Shown in pieces: positions 35,295 through 44,795 of a stretch of DNA of 64,000 nucleotides. This DNA is from Prosthecomicrobium pneumaticum (GTDB lineage: Bacteria; Pseudomonadota; Alphaproteobacteria; Rhizobiales; Kaistiaceae). The translations under genes and the position numbers were made by a program. Within the stretch, counting starts at the first letter, position 1, and each line of letters starts with the position of its first letter. The stretch covers positions 412,756-476,755 of the forward strand of contig NZ_JACHOO010000002.1 of the NCBI RefSeq assembly GCF_014199915.1, written 5' to 3'. The notes below the pieces were generated by a model, which did no database searches, was not told where the DNA came from, and saw only the letters and a list, made by a program, of their open reading frames with translations.

Positions 35295-36965
35295 ATGGCC
35301 CGCCCGCCGCATTTCGATCTGCCTTCTGGCGCCGCGCGCGACCGCGCCGGCCCCTCCCGCCGCAGCGTCATGGCGGGGGTCGGCCTCTCCGCGCTCGCCC
35401 TCGCCGTGGCGCCGGGCCGCATGGTGCTCACCGCCGCCGCGACCGAGAACGACACGCTCAAGGTGATCTATCCCGCCTTCTCGCAGGACTGGTCGCCGAT
35501 CCGCGGCGGCGGCCAGACCTATCGGCTGAACGCCTTCTGGTGGGCCTCGCCGCTCTATTATGACGGCGAGGGGCAGATCCATCCCTATGTCTTCACCAGC
35601 TGGACTTCGAACGCCGAATTCACGGAATGGGTGTTCACCCTCGATCCCGCGGCGAAGTTCTCCGACGGCAGCCCGATCACGGCCGACGAGGTGAAGGGCT
35701 CGTGGGAGATCGCCGCCGTTCCGGCCACCAAGAACCAGCGCATCGAGCAGGTGATCGGCACGGTGGAGGGCTTCGGCGCGGTGCAGAGCGGCGCGGCGTC
35801 GACCCTGTCGGGCGTCTCCGTCAAGGACGAGAAGACGCTCGTCGTCCGGCTCTCGCGGCCCGATCCGATCTTCTTCGCGAAGCTCGCCAACCAGTTGGCG
35901 CCGGTGATCAAGGCGTCGGCGGCGCGCGACGAGACGGGCGCCGAGATCGCCGAATGGTGGCGTCCGGAGAACGGCGTTGCGGTGAGCGGACCGTTCGCGC
36001 CGGTGTCGATCGACCTCGATGCCGGCAAGCTCGTCTTCGAGCGCAATCCCCATTTCTTCGGCCCGACGCCGAAGCTCGCCCGCGTCGAGGTGACGGCGAT
36101 CGAGGACCAGGTGGCGGCCACGCTCCTCCTCAAGGAGCGCCGCTACGATCTCCACACCCTGCTGCAGACGGCGACCGTGGTCGACGATCTCGGTGCCGAC
36201 TTCGTCGCCGGGCCGCCGGCGCCGGAAGGCGAGCATTTCTGGTTCAATGTCAGCCGCGCCCCGACCGATGATCCGAAGGTGCGCCTCGCCCTGATCAAGG
36301 CGATCGATCGCGACGGGCTGATCAAGGCGAGCTATCCGAAGGGGCCGGAGACCAAGGCCGACCAGATCCTGCACGCCGTGCCGGGCGTCGATCCGAATTA
36401 TCCGGCGATCGGCTATGATCCGGAGGGCGCGAAGAAGCTGCTCGCCGAATCGCGCTACAAGACCGCCGCCGCCCTGCCGAAGCTCAATTTCGTCGGCATC
36501 GCCCGGCCGGCGCACAAGGTGGCGGCGCAATACATCGCCGAGCAGTGGCGCCAGGTGCTCGGCATCGAGGCGGTCGACATGAAGCCGCAGATCGATGCCT
36601 TCTCCGGCCCCGACCAGGCGCAGGTGCAGATCTTCCGCGACAGCGTCAACGCCCGGGTTCCCGACGCCACCGCCTTCCTGCTCGGCGCGGTGCATTCCGG
36701 CTCCTCGAACGCGAAGAACAAGCTGGGCGGCTACAAGAACGCCGAGGTGGACACCCTGCTCGAACAGGCCTCGGTGCTGGCACTCGACGACCCGAAGCGG
36801 ATCGAACTGGCGCAGCGGGCGCAGGTGCTCGCCGGCGCCGATGCCCTCTATATTCCGTGGATCTACCGCAACATGCCGGTCTGGGCGATGCCCTGGGTGA
36901 AGGGTGTGGCGAAGAATGCGGACTGGCAGGTCTTCGCGCCCTGGGCGATCTCGATCGAATCCTGA
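35295..36965 (+). CDS. ABC transporter substrate-binding protein, peptide/oligopeptide family 5, Tat-exported
   Basis: 556 residues. A twin-arginine signal is likely (PSRRSVMAGVGLSALALAVA). The mature part is SBP_bac_5 type: LNAFWWASPLYYDGEGQIHPYVFTSW region, FSDGSPITADEVKGSWE and FERNPHFFG. No permease or ATPase gene is next to it, so it is an orphan that must work with a transporter encoded elsewhere, or has another role. Ends at a very strong terminator. The next gene, an enolase-superfamily dehydratase, suggests but does not prove a sugar-acid or related substrate. Confidence 0.88.
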   Translation: MARPPHFDLPSGAARDRAGPSRRSVMAGVGLSALALAVAPGRMVLTAAATENDTLKVIYPAFSQDWSPIRGGGQTYRLNAFWWASPLYYDGEGQIHPYVFTSWTSNAEFTEWVFTLDPAAKFSDGSPITADEVKGSWEIAAVPATKNQRIEQVIGTVEGFGAVQSGAASTLSGVSVKDEKTLVVRLSRPDPIFFAKLANQLAPVIKASAARDETGAEIAEWWRPENGVAVSGPFAPVSIDLDAGKLVFERNPHFFGPTPKLARVEVTAIEDQVAATLLLKERRYDLHTLLQTATVVDDLGADFVAGPPAPEGEHFWFNVSRAPTDDPKVRLALIKAIDRDGLIKASYPKGPETKADQILHAVPGVDPNYPAIGYDPEGAKKLLAESRYKTAAALPKLNFVGIARPAHKVAAQYIAEQWRQVLGIEAVDMKPQIDAFSGPDQAQVQIFRDSVNARVPDATAFLLGAVHSGSSNAKNKLGGYKNAEVDTLLEQASVLALDDPKRIELAQRAQVLAGADALYIPWIYRNMPVWAMPWVKGVAKNADWQVFAPWAISIES

Positions 36966-36993
36966 CCCGGCTCCGTCCGTTCTCCTTCATAGT

Positions 36994-37027
36994 GGCCGGC
37001 CATCCGCTCGCGGATGGCCGGCCGTTT
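36994..37027 (+). terminator. Strong terminator after the substrate-binding protein gene
   Basis: Nearly perfect 14-bp stem GGCCGGCCATCCGC / GCGGATGGCCGGCC with a minimal loop, followed by GTTTC. It isolates the binding-protein gene from the dehydratase gene 36 bases further on. Confidence 0.8.
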
Positions 37028-37062
37028 CACGCCGAGACCCTTTCACGCCTGGAGTGCCCCCC

Positions 37063-38229
37063 TTGAAGATCGCCAAGGTCGAACCGCTTCTGATCGACAT
37101 CTTCCTTTTCGTCCGGATCACGACGGATAACGGTCTCGTCGGGCTCGGCGAATCCGGCACGTGGGGCCATCTCGAGGCGAGTGCGGCCGCCGTCGCGAAG
37201 TTCGGCGAGTATCTCGTCGGCAAGGATGCCGGCGCCATCGAGCATCATTGGAACGTGATGCACCGCTCGAACCATTTTACCGGCGCCGCGATCAACGGCG
37301 CCCTCTCGGCGATCGACATCGCGCTGTGGGACCTGAAGGGCAAGGCGCTCGGCGTGCCGGTCTATGAACTGCTCGGCGGCCGCTATCGCCACAAGGCCCG
37401 GGTCTACGCCTGGGTGAAGGGGCGCAACACCGACGAACTGGTCGAGGAATCGGCGAAGCGGAAGGCCGAGGGCTATACCGCGATCGGACACCTCAACCCC
37501 TTTCTCGACGAGTCCGAGACGAGCACCTATTTCCAGACCCATGCGGCGCGCATGGATGCCGCGATCGACCGTATCCGGCGGGTGCGCGAGGCGGTCGGCC
37601 CCGAGGTCGACATCTGCCTCGAACTGCATCGCCGCCTGACCGTGCCGGAGGCGGTGACGCTCGGACGGGCGCTCGAGCCCTACCACCCCTATTTCTACGA
37701 GGACCCGCTCAAGCCGGCGAGCCCGGATGCCATGGCTTGGGTGGCGGACCATATTCCGCTGCCCGTCGCGACCGGCGAACGGTTCATCAACCTGCAGCAG
37801 TTCCAGACTCTGCTCGCCCGCCGCGGCGTCGAGTTCCTGCGCACCTCGCTCGCGATCTGCGGCGGCATCACCGGCGGCCGGAAGATCGCCGCGCTCGCCG
37901 AGGCGAGCGACGCGCAGATCATCCCGCACAATCCGGTCTCCCCGGTCGGCCTCGCCGCCTGCCTGCAGCTCGCCGCGGCGATCCCCAACTTCGCGATCCA
38001 GGAATATCCGATCGGCACGCCGCATATCGATGGCCGGAAAGGGTTGGTCGGCGAGGATTTCCTGATCGGCACGCCGAAGGCGGAGAACGGCTTCATCACC
38101 ATTTCGGACGCGCCGGGCCTCGGCATCGCGCTCGCCCCCGAAGCGGAGAAGCGCTTTCCGCCGCGCCGCCGCTCGATCCAGCACATCCACGCCCGGCTGC
38201 ACGCCGACGGCTCGGTGCTCGATCACTGA
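37063..38229 (+). CDS. Mandelate racemase/muconate lactonizing enzyme family protein (sugar-acid dehydratase type)
   Basis: 388 residues from TTG 37063, set by GGAG at 37051-37054 and the KIAKVEPLL start. Enolase-superfamily barrel with likely Mg ligands E187, E213 (FYEDPLKP) and E239 (VATGERF), and catalytic-type histidines H189 (ELHRR) and H289 (QIIPHNPVSP). This His/His arrangement resembles galactonate dehydratase DgoD. At the end of the second barrel strand the sequence reads YTAIGHLNPF, without the Lys pair of racemase-type members. Substrate unknown. Ends before a terminator shared with the convergent hicB gene. Confidence 0.82.
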   Translation: MKIAKVEPLLIDIFLFVRITTDNGLVGLGESGTWGHLEASAAAVAKFGEYLVGKDAGAIEHHWNVMHRSNHFTGAAINGALSAIDIALWDLKGKALGVPVYELLGGRYRHKARVYAWVKGRNTDELVEESAKRKAEGYTAIGHLNPFLDESETSTYFQTHAARMDAAIDRIRRVREAVGPEVDICLELHRRLTVPEAVTLGRALEPYHPYFYEDPLKPASPDAMAWVADHIPLPVATGERFINLQQFQTLLARRGVEFLRTSLAICGGITGGRKIAALAEASDAQIIPHNPVSPVGLAACLQLAAAIPNFAIQEYPIGTPHIDGRKGLVGEDFLIGTPKAENGFITISDAPGLGIALAPEAEKRFPPRRRSIQHIHARLHADGSVLDH

Positions 38230-38245
38230 GGGCGGCCCGCGGCCA

Positions 38246-38280
38246 AAGAAAAAGGGCGCGGCCGAGGCCGCGCCCTTCTC
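38246..38280 (-). terminator. Terminator of hicAB (and end of the dehydratase gene)
   Basis: Perfect 9-bp stem GGGCGCGGC / GCCGCGCCC (38254-38262 with 38267-38275), loop CGAG. On the minus strand it is followed by TTTTTCTTT, so it is oriented to stop hicAB transcripts. It is a near-copy of the groESL terminator at 39044-39079. Confidence 0.85.
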
Positions 38281-38312
38281 GATTTCGGACCGGACGGAAG
38301 GCGATCGCCCGG

Positions 38313-38645
38313 CTACCGGAGCGCTGCCCGCTCCAGAGTCGCCGTCACCCACCGGTTCAGGCTGAGGCCGGCGCGCTTCGCAGCGCTGACGAAAGCTCTG
38401 TGCTGTTCGGGCTCGGCCCGAACGACGAACTGGCCCGAAAACGGCCTCTCGGGCTCCTCGCCCCGCTGCGCGCAGAACGCCAGATAATCGTCGACCGAAT
38501 CCCCAAAGGCCTGCTTGAGCTCGGCGACGGATCGCCCTTGGAAGGTGATCACATCGCGCAGGTTCATCACCTCGCCGTGGAACAGCTCCGCCTCCTCGTC
38601 ATAGCCGACGACGGCCTCATACCCCTTGTAGTTCATCGTGTTCAT
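38313..38645 (-). CDS. hicB: HicB family antitoxin
   Basis: 110 residues. N-terminal degenerate RNase H-like HicB fold (YKGYEAVVGYDEEAELFHGEV, VITFQGRSVAELKQAFGDSVDDYL) and C-terminal ribbon-helix-helix-like DNA-binding part (SGQFVVRAEPEQHRAFVSAA, LSLNRWVTATLERA). Neutralises HicA and probably represses the operon. Its ATG overlaps the hicA stop in ATGA. Terminated by the hairpin at 38246-38280. Confidence 0.93.
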   Translation of the reverse strand: MNTMNYKGYEAVVGYDEEAELFHGEVMNLRDVITFQGRSVAELKQAFGDSVDDYLAFCAQRGEEPERPFSGQFVVRAEPEQHRAFVSAAKRAGLSLNRWVTATLERAALR

Positions 38646-38902
38646 GGTGCGATCTCCGCTTCGAGCAGGAAGCGCCGGACAGACTTGACCGCGCCCTTGT
38701 CCGTCTCCTTCTGCGGATGAGGGCGATGGAACACGGCGCGAACGCCATTCAGCGCCACCCGCACCCGCGAGCCCTGCCCTTCGCTCATCTCGGCACCGCA
38801 TGCCGCGAGGAGGGCCTCGATATCGCGCCAGACGATGCCGGCGCGAACCGGTTCGGCAAAGAGGGCATCGAGCGTCATCCGGTGCTTCTTGCTCAACGTC
38901 AT
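38642..38902 (-). CDS. hicA: HicA family mRNA interferase toxin
   Basis: 86 residues, toxin of a type II toxin-antitoxin pair that cleaves mRNA. Family signature is complete: IVWRDIEALLAACGAEMSEG, GSRVRVALNGVRAVFHRPHP and KETDKGAVKSVRRFL; the catalytic His lies in FHRPHP. The gene precedes hicB with a 4-base overlap, the usual order. A short inverted repeat with a -10-like TGATACTAT directly precedes the start. Confidence 0.93.
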   Translation of the reverse strand: MTLSKKHRMTLDALFAEPVRAGIVWRDIEALLAACGAEMSEGQGSRVRVALNGVRAVFHRPHPQKETDKGAVKSVRRFLLEAEIAP

Positions 38903-38915
38903 ATAGTATCACTAT
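38903..38915 (-). promoter_or_regulatory. Probable HicB operator and -10 region of hicAB
   Basis: Perfect inverted repeat ATAGT-ATC-ACTAT touching the hicA start codon, inside an A+T-rich stretch (to about 38925). On the minus strand it reads GATACTAT, usable as a -10 element. Such a position would give a leaderless or very short leader and allow HicB to block transcription. Confidence 0.5.
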
Positions 38916-39043
38916 CAGGTATCATTGGGAACCAGAGCGGTGCGCCACCGGGGACGTCAGTGGTAGATCGGCCTATGAGCGCCCGAGCACGGCAAGTCTG
39001 GGCGCAATGGCCAAAGGCTGCAACCGCGCCGTGCCACGCGGCC

Positions 39044-39079
39044 AAAGAAAAAGGGCGCGGCCTCGGCCGCGCCCTTCTT
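39044..39079 (-). terminator. Terminator of groESL
   Basis: Stem GGGCGCGGC / GCCGCGCCC (39053-39061 with 39066-39074), loop CTCG, followed on the minus strand by TTTTTCTTT. It lies 24 bases after the groL stop. The flanks match those of the hicAB terminator at 38246-38280, and the loop is its reverse complement. Confidence 0.88.
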
Positions 39080-39102
39080 GATCCTGGACCGGAAGGCCGG
39101 AC

Positions 39103-40752
<1,650 letters not shown>

Positions 40753-40792
40753 TCAATCTCGGGGCAATGGAAAAGGCGCGTCGGCGGAGCCG

Positions 40793-41107
40793 TTACGCGG
40801 CCTTCTTGCTTTCGGCCTTGCCCTCGACGACGCCGAGAATGTCCGACTCCTTCATAATCAGGAGCTCTTCACCGTCGATCTTGACTTCGGTGCCGGACCA
40901 CTTGCCGAACAGGATGCGGTCGCCGGCCTTCACGTCGAGCGCGACCAGCTTGCCGCTGTCGTCACGGGTGCCCGGACCGACGGCGACGACCTCGCCCTCC
41001 TGGGGCTTTTCCTTGGCGGTGTCGGGGATGATGATCCCGCCGGCCGTCTTTTCTTCGGACGCCAGGCGGCGAACAACGACCCGGTCATGCAGAGGACGGA
41101 ATCCCAT
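40793..41107 (-). CDS. groES: Co-chaperonin GroES (10 kDa)
   Basis: 104 residues. [20 protein letters not shown] is the standard N-terminus, with the mobile-loop region [16 protein letters not shown] and [20 protein letters not shown]. Caps the GroEL ring. First gene of the groESL operon; the ribosome site AGGAGAG precedes its ATG. Confidence 0.98.
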   Translation of the reverse strand: MGFRPLHDRVVVRRLASEEKTAGGIIIPDTAKEKPQEGEVVAVGPGTRDDSGKLVALDVKAGDRILFGKWSGTEVKIDGEELLIMKESDILGVVEGKAESKKAA

Positions 41108-41167
41108 GTCTCTCTCCTGAGATATCTGAAAGCGGACCCCCTCGCGAGTCCGTCCGGAATGCCGCTG

Positions 41168-41194
41168 TTAGCACTCTCACGGATCGAGTGCCAA
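41168..41194. promoter_or_regulatory. CIRCE operator (HrcA binding site)
   Basis: TTAGCACTC - N9 - GAGTGCCAA, matching the CIRCE consensus except for one base in the right arm (C for T). It lies 61 bases upstream of groES, just downstream of the predicted transcription start, the usual place for HrcA repression released by heat. No hrcA gene is in this window. Confidence 0.92.
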
Positions 41195-41205
41195 CGAGCG
41201 CGCCG

Positions 41206-41234
41206 GATTTAGGATTGGGGGTGAGACTTGTCAA
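41206..41234 (-). promoter_or_regulatory. Predicted groESL promoter
   Basis: On the minus strand CTTGACA (-35, 41229-41234) is followed after 17 bases by TAAATC (-10-like, 41206-41211). The predicted start of transcription falls at about 41199, directly in front of the CIRCE element. The CTTGAC form would also suit an RpoH-type factor. Confidence 0.6.
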
Positions 41235-41439
41235 GGCCGGGCGACGATCGATCGCGGCCGCAGCGCCGCAGACCGGCCGTTGCGCCTGCTCATGCCGGCG
41301 GAAAGGGACGAAAGAAGGGCGCGCGGAGGAACGCCGTGGCGCCGAGCGGCGGCAGGGAGACACGAGCGGGCGCCTCATGAGCCCGCCCGGTCATCCCTCG
41401 CGCCGCTTCCAGGAAAAGCCGGCCTCGGCGTGCCCGACT

Positions 41440-42021
41440 TCAGGGCGCGACGGCCATCGGCAGCGTCGCCGTCACCGTCCGCCCCTGCGCCTCGCCCGCG
41501 TCGAGCGTCAGCACGAGCTCGTAATCGCCCGGCCGCAGCGTCGGCAGCGTGAAGGCGAGCGCGATGTGGAAGAGGCGCGAGGCGGCACCGGCGGGCGCCG
41601 CGATCGGCGGCAGATCGGTCGCCTTCGCATAGATGAGGCCGCGCGCGTCGCGAATCTCGATCGTCGGCGCGAGCGTCGACCCGGCAACGCCGAGCGGTTC
41701 GGCATAGATCGTCACGGTGTCGCCGGCGCGGAACGGCCCCGCCGCCCGCGGGGTGTAGAGCCCGTAACCGTCGATCCGCGACGCGAAGGCGGCGGTCTTG
41801 AGCGCGAAGGGCGCGGCGGCGGCGAAGGCATCATAGGCGGCATCGAGTGCGGCGGCGGCCCCGGCCGCATCGCCCGCGGCGAGCTTCGCCTCCGCCTCAG
41901 CGGCGCGCTCCGCGATCGGCCCGGCCGAAGCCGCCGTCGGAACCAGCATGGCGATCAGGACCGCGGCCAGGGAACCGCGCATGGCGCTCCCGGCGATCCG
42001 GGAACCGCTTCGTCTCATCAT
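41440..42021 (-). CDS. Exported protein of unknown function
   Basis: 193 residues with a signal peptide (RGSLAAVLIAMLVPTAASAG). After it come an Ala-rich helical segment (AERAAEAEAKLAAGDAAGAAAALDAAYDAF) and an all-beta part with AGDTVTIYAEPLGVAG, APTIEIRDARGLIYA and LFHIALAFTLPTLRPGDYELVLTL, which reads like an immunoglobulin-type or adhesin-like sandwich. Not recognised as a named family. ATG 42021 is chosen for the GAGGGG upstream; a GTG at 42033 would overlap that ribosome site. Monocistronic. Confidence 0.72.
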   Translation of the reverse strand: MMRRSGSRIAGSAMRGSLAAVLIAMLVPTAASAGPIAERAAEAEAKLAAGDAAGAAAALDAAYDAFAAAAPFALKTAAFASRIDGYGLYTPRAAGPFRAGDTVTIYAEPLGVAGSTLAPTIEIRDARGLIYAKATDLPPIAAPAGAASRLFHIALAFTLPTLRPGDYELVLTLDAGEAQGRTVTATLPMAVAP

Positions 42022-42179
42022 CCCACCCCTCACCGGACGCCGCGGGAGGCGCCCGTTTCAGCCCACGGACCGACCATGCCGCAGCTTGGCCGTAGGACGC
42101 AAGTGCAGCACGAGATGCGGGCGTAGCAAAAACGAGGCGCGGCAAGGGCCGTTTCGGCGCCGTAACGCTCAGCCGGCTC

Positions 42180-43616
42180 TCAGCCGGTCCGCCGTTCCTG
42201 CCAGGCGAGCCGTTTGCGGTAGATGGTGGAGGGGCTGATCTCGAGCGCGGCTGCGGCCCGCGCGACATTGCCGCCGAAGGCCGCGACGGCCGCCTCGATG
42301 ATCGTCCGTTCCTGCTCCCAGAAGGGTGTGACGACGATCGGCTGGCCGAGGGCGGCCGCGAGCACCGGCGCCGCCGCACCGCGCGCGCCGGCCGCAACCG
42401 CCGCCGGCAACATGCCGCAGGTGACCATCTCACCATCCTCGAGCACGACGATCCGCCGCACGACGTTCTGGAGCTCGCGCACATTGCCGGGCCAGATGTG
42501 GCGGCCGAGCGCCTCCGCCGCCCCGGCGTCGAAGCCGCGAAAGGCCTTGCGCTCCTCGGCGGCGTAGCGGGCGAGGAAGGCTTCGGCGAGCGCCATCACA
42601 TCGTCGCCGCGCTCCCGCAGCGCCGGCAGATGGATCGGCAGCACGTGCAGACGGTAGAAGAGATCCTCGCGGAAGCGCCCGGCGGCGATCTCGACGAGCG
42701 GATCGCGATGGGTGGCGCAGACGAAGCGGACGTCGATCCGGCGGTCCTCGCCGTCGCCGACCCGCCGCACCATGCCGGTCTGCACGAAGCGCAACAGCTT
42801 CGCCTGCAGCGCCATGTCCATCTCGCCGATCTCGTCGAGAAACAGCGTGCCGCCGTCCGCGCGCTCGGCCGCGCCGGCGCGCGTCTCGGTCGCTCCCGTA
42901 AAGGCGCCGCGGACATGGCCGAAGATCTCGCTCTCCATCAGATCCTTCGGGATGGCGCTGCAATTGAGCGCCACGAAGGGGCCGTCGGCCCGGCCCGAGC
43001 GGGCGTGGATCGCTTCGGCGCAGACCTCCTTGCCCGTCCCGCTCTCGCCCGTGACGAAGACCGGCGCACGCGAGGGCGCGATCCGCTCGATCTGGTCGTA
43101 GACGCGCCGCATCGCCGGCGAGCGGCCGATGAAGCCTTCGAAGTCCTCGCGTGGCACGGCGGTCGGCGGCAGTTCGACGGCCACCGGGTCGCGAGTCCAG
43201 TTCGCCACCGCCGCCTCGATCCGCTCGATCAGGGCGGCGGGACCGAACGGCTTCGGCAGGAAGTCGACGGCGCCCGCCCGCATCGCCGCGACCGCCGTGC
43301 TCACCGAGCCGCGTGCGCTCGTCGCGATCACCGCAGTCGCGCCGGTGGCGAGGCGGCCGAGACGGTCGGTTCCGCCGACACTGTCGAGATCGGCGACGAG
43401 AATCCCGCGCTCGCCGGCGCCGAAGCCGGGCGCCTCTTCGGCGGAGGCCACAGCCTGGGCGGCGAAGCGGCCGTCGCGCGACGCCTCGAGCTGCGCCGCG
43501 ATCAGCCGCCGCTGCGCCGGGTCGCGATCGACGATGACGACGCGGACGGGCGCGGCAGAGCCGGCGCTGCGGGCTCGGGCGAGGAGGATGGGCTCGGGCA
43601 AACCCTGCTCCGGCAT
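42180..43616 (-). CDS. Sigma-54-dependent response regulator of the NtrC family
   Basis: 478 residues. Receiver domain (about 20-145) with the acidic pair VDRD, phospho-acceptor-like VADLDS and Lys in FLPKPFG. AAA+ domain (about 165-400) with Walker A VTGESGTGKE, sigma-54 contact loop GAFTGA, and Walker B GGTLFLDEIGEM. C-terminal Fis-type HTH (GGNVARAAAALEISPSTIYRKRLAW). Activates RpoN-dependent promoters when phosphorylated. No sensor kinase is adjacent, so its signal is unknown. ATG 43616 gives a normal receiver; an upstream ATG 43673 is less likely. Confidence 0.9.
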   Translation of the reverse strand: MPEQGLPEPILLARARSAGSAAPVRVVIVDRDPAQRRLIAAQLEASRDGRFAAQAVASAEEAPGFGAGERGILVADLDSVGGTDRLGRLATGATAVIATSARGSVSTAVAAMRAGAVDFLPKPFGPAALIERIEAAVANWTRDPVAVELPPTAVPREDFEGFIGRSPAMRRVYDQIERIAPSRAPVFVTGESGTGKEVCAEAIHARSGRADGPFVALNCSAIPKDLMESEIFGHVRGAFTGATETRAGAAERADGGTLFLDEIGEMDMALQAKLLRFVQTGMVRRVGDGEDRRIDVRFVCATHRDPLVEIAAGRFREDLFYRLHVLPIHLPALRERGDDVMALAEAFLARYAAEERKAFRGFDAGAAEALGRHIWPGNVRELQNVVRRIVVLEDGEMVTCGMLPAAVAAGARGAAAPVLAAALGQPIVVTPFWEQERTIIEAAVAAFGGNVARAAAALEISPSTIYRKRLAWQERRTG

Positions 43617-43771
43617 GGTGGATCGACGGTCTCCGGCGCCGCCGGCCAAGATGTGGCAGCCCCTGCGCGACAATCGGCGAACAGGGTAAAGAAAGCGTTG
43701 TCCGGTGATGGCGAGGCGGATGCCGTGCCGCGGGCTTGACCGGGCGGCGCGGCCCTTCTAACCCCGCGGCC

Positions 43772-44641
43772 ATGAACAACACCACACCGCACCCGATCAC
43801 CGGCCTGAGCGCGATCGCCGATCGCTACAGCGTCGTCCTCTGCGACGTCTGGGGCGTCGTCCATAACGGCGTGGTCTCCTGGCCCGCGGCACGCGACGCG
43901 CTCGCCCGCTTCCGCGCCGGTGGCGGCACGGTGATTCTGGTGACCAACGCCCCGCGCCCGCACTATGCCGTGCGTCCGCAGCTCGCGGCGCTCGGGGTCG
44001 AGCCGGAGTGTTTCGACACGGTCGTGACGTCGGGCGACGTGACGCGGGACCTCCTCGCCGCCCATCCCGGCGCCAAGGCCTTCCATCTCGGTGCGGAACG
44101 CGATCTCGGCCTCTATGACGGGCTCGATCTCTCGCTCGCCGCGGCCGAGGAGGCCGATCTCATCTCCTGCACCGGCCTGTTCGACGACACGGTCGAGACG
44201 CCGGACGACTATCAGGCCCTGCTCGAGCGCTTTCGCGCGCGCAACGTGCCGATGATCTGCGCCAACCCCGACCGTGTCGTCGAGCGCGGCCACCAGTTGA
44301 TCTACTGCGCCGGAGCGCTCGCCGAACGCTATCGCGAGCTGGGCGGCTCGGCTCTGATCGCCGGCAAGCCGCACCGGCCGATCTACGAGGCGGCGCTCGC
44401 CCGTGCGGCGGAGGCCGGGGCCGGCGCGGTGCCGCTCGACCGGGTGCTGGCGATCGGCGACGGCGCGCCGACCGACCTGCGCGGCGCGGTCGATTTCGGC
44501 CTCGACGTTCTGTTCGTCACGGCCGGCATCCATTCCGCCGATTTCGGCCCGGCGGACGATCCGGACCGGGACGCCGTGCATCGCTTCCTCGCTGCCGAAC
44601 GCCTCGGCGCCACCGCCTTCATCCCGCGTCTCGCCTGGTGA
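43772..44641 (+). CDS. TIGR01459 family HAD-type hydrolase (NagD-like)
   Basis: 289 residues. HAD superfamily phosphatase of the IIA class: motif I VVLCDVWGVVHNG, motif II ILVTNAPRP, motif III lysine in LIAGKPHRPIYEAAL and motif IV VLAIGDGAPTDLRGA. The TIGR01459 group is common in alphaproteobacteria and lies near NagD; substrate unknown. Divergent from the sigma-54 regulator gene. Followed in the same direction by ribF. Confidence 0.87.
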   Translation: MNNTTPHPITGLSAIADRYSVVLCDVWGVVHNGVVSWPAARDALARFRAGGGTVILVTNAPRPHYAVRPQLAALGVEPECFDTVVTSGDVTRDLLAAHPGAKAFHLGAERDLGLYDGLDLSLAAAEEADLISCTGLFDDTVETPDDYQALLERFRARNVPMICANPDRVVERGHQLIYCAGALAERYRELGGSALIAGKPHRPIYEAALARAAEAGAGAVPLDRVLAIGDGAPTDLRGAVDFGLDVLFVTAGIHSADFGPADDPDRDAVHRFLAAERLGATAFIPRLAW

Positions 44642-44795
44642 ACCGGCCGCGCGGAGATCGCGGCGGCGCCTTGTCTGCCGCACCGCAACGAGGCCTTGAC
44701 CGCGGGGGATGGGAACGCCACGTTGCGGCCGCTCGCAGGACCCCGTCCGAACCCTCTCCTCGCTCCTCTTCCCCGTGCCGATCGTTGCAGTGTCC

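Larger units (their letters stand above)
41108..41439. other. Intergenic region upstream of groES
   Basis: 332 bases. The part next to groES holds the CIRCE element and the predicted promoter. The remainder (about 41240-41439), between this promoter and the end of the next minus-strand gene, is GC-rich and shows no recognisable gene or structure. Confidence 0.6.

Noticed and set aside
35244-36695. 483-codon minus-strand frame opposite the substrate-binding protein
   Set aside because: Antisense shadow with Arg/Asp/Gly-rich low-complexity translation.
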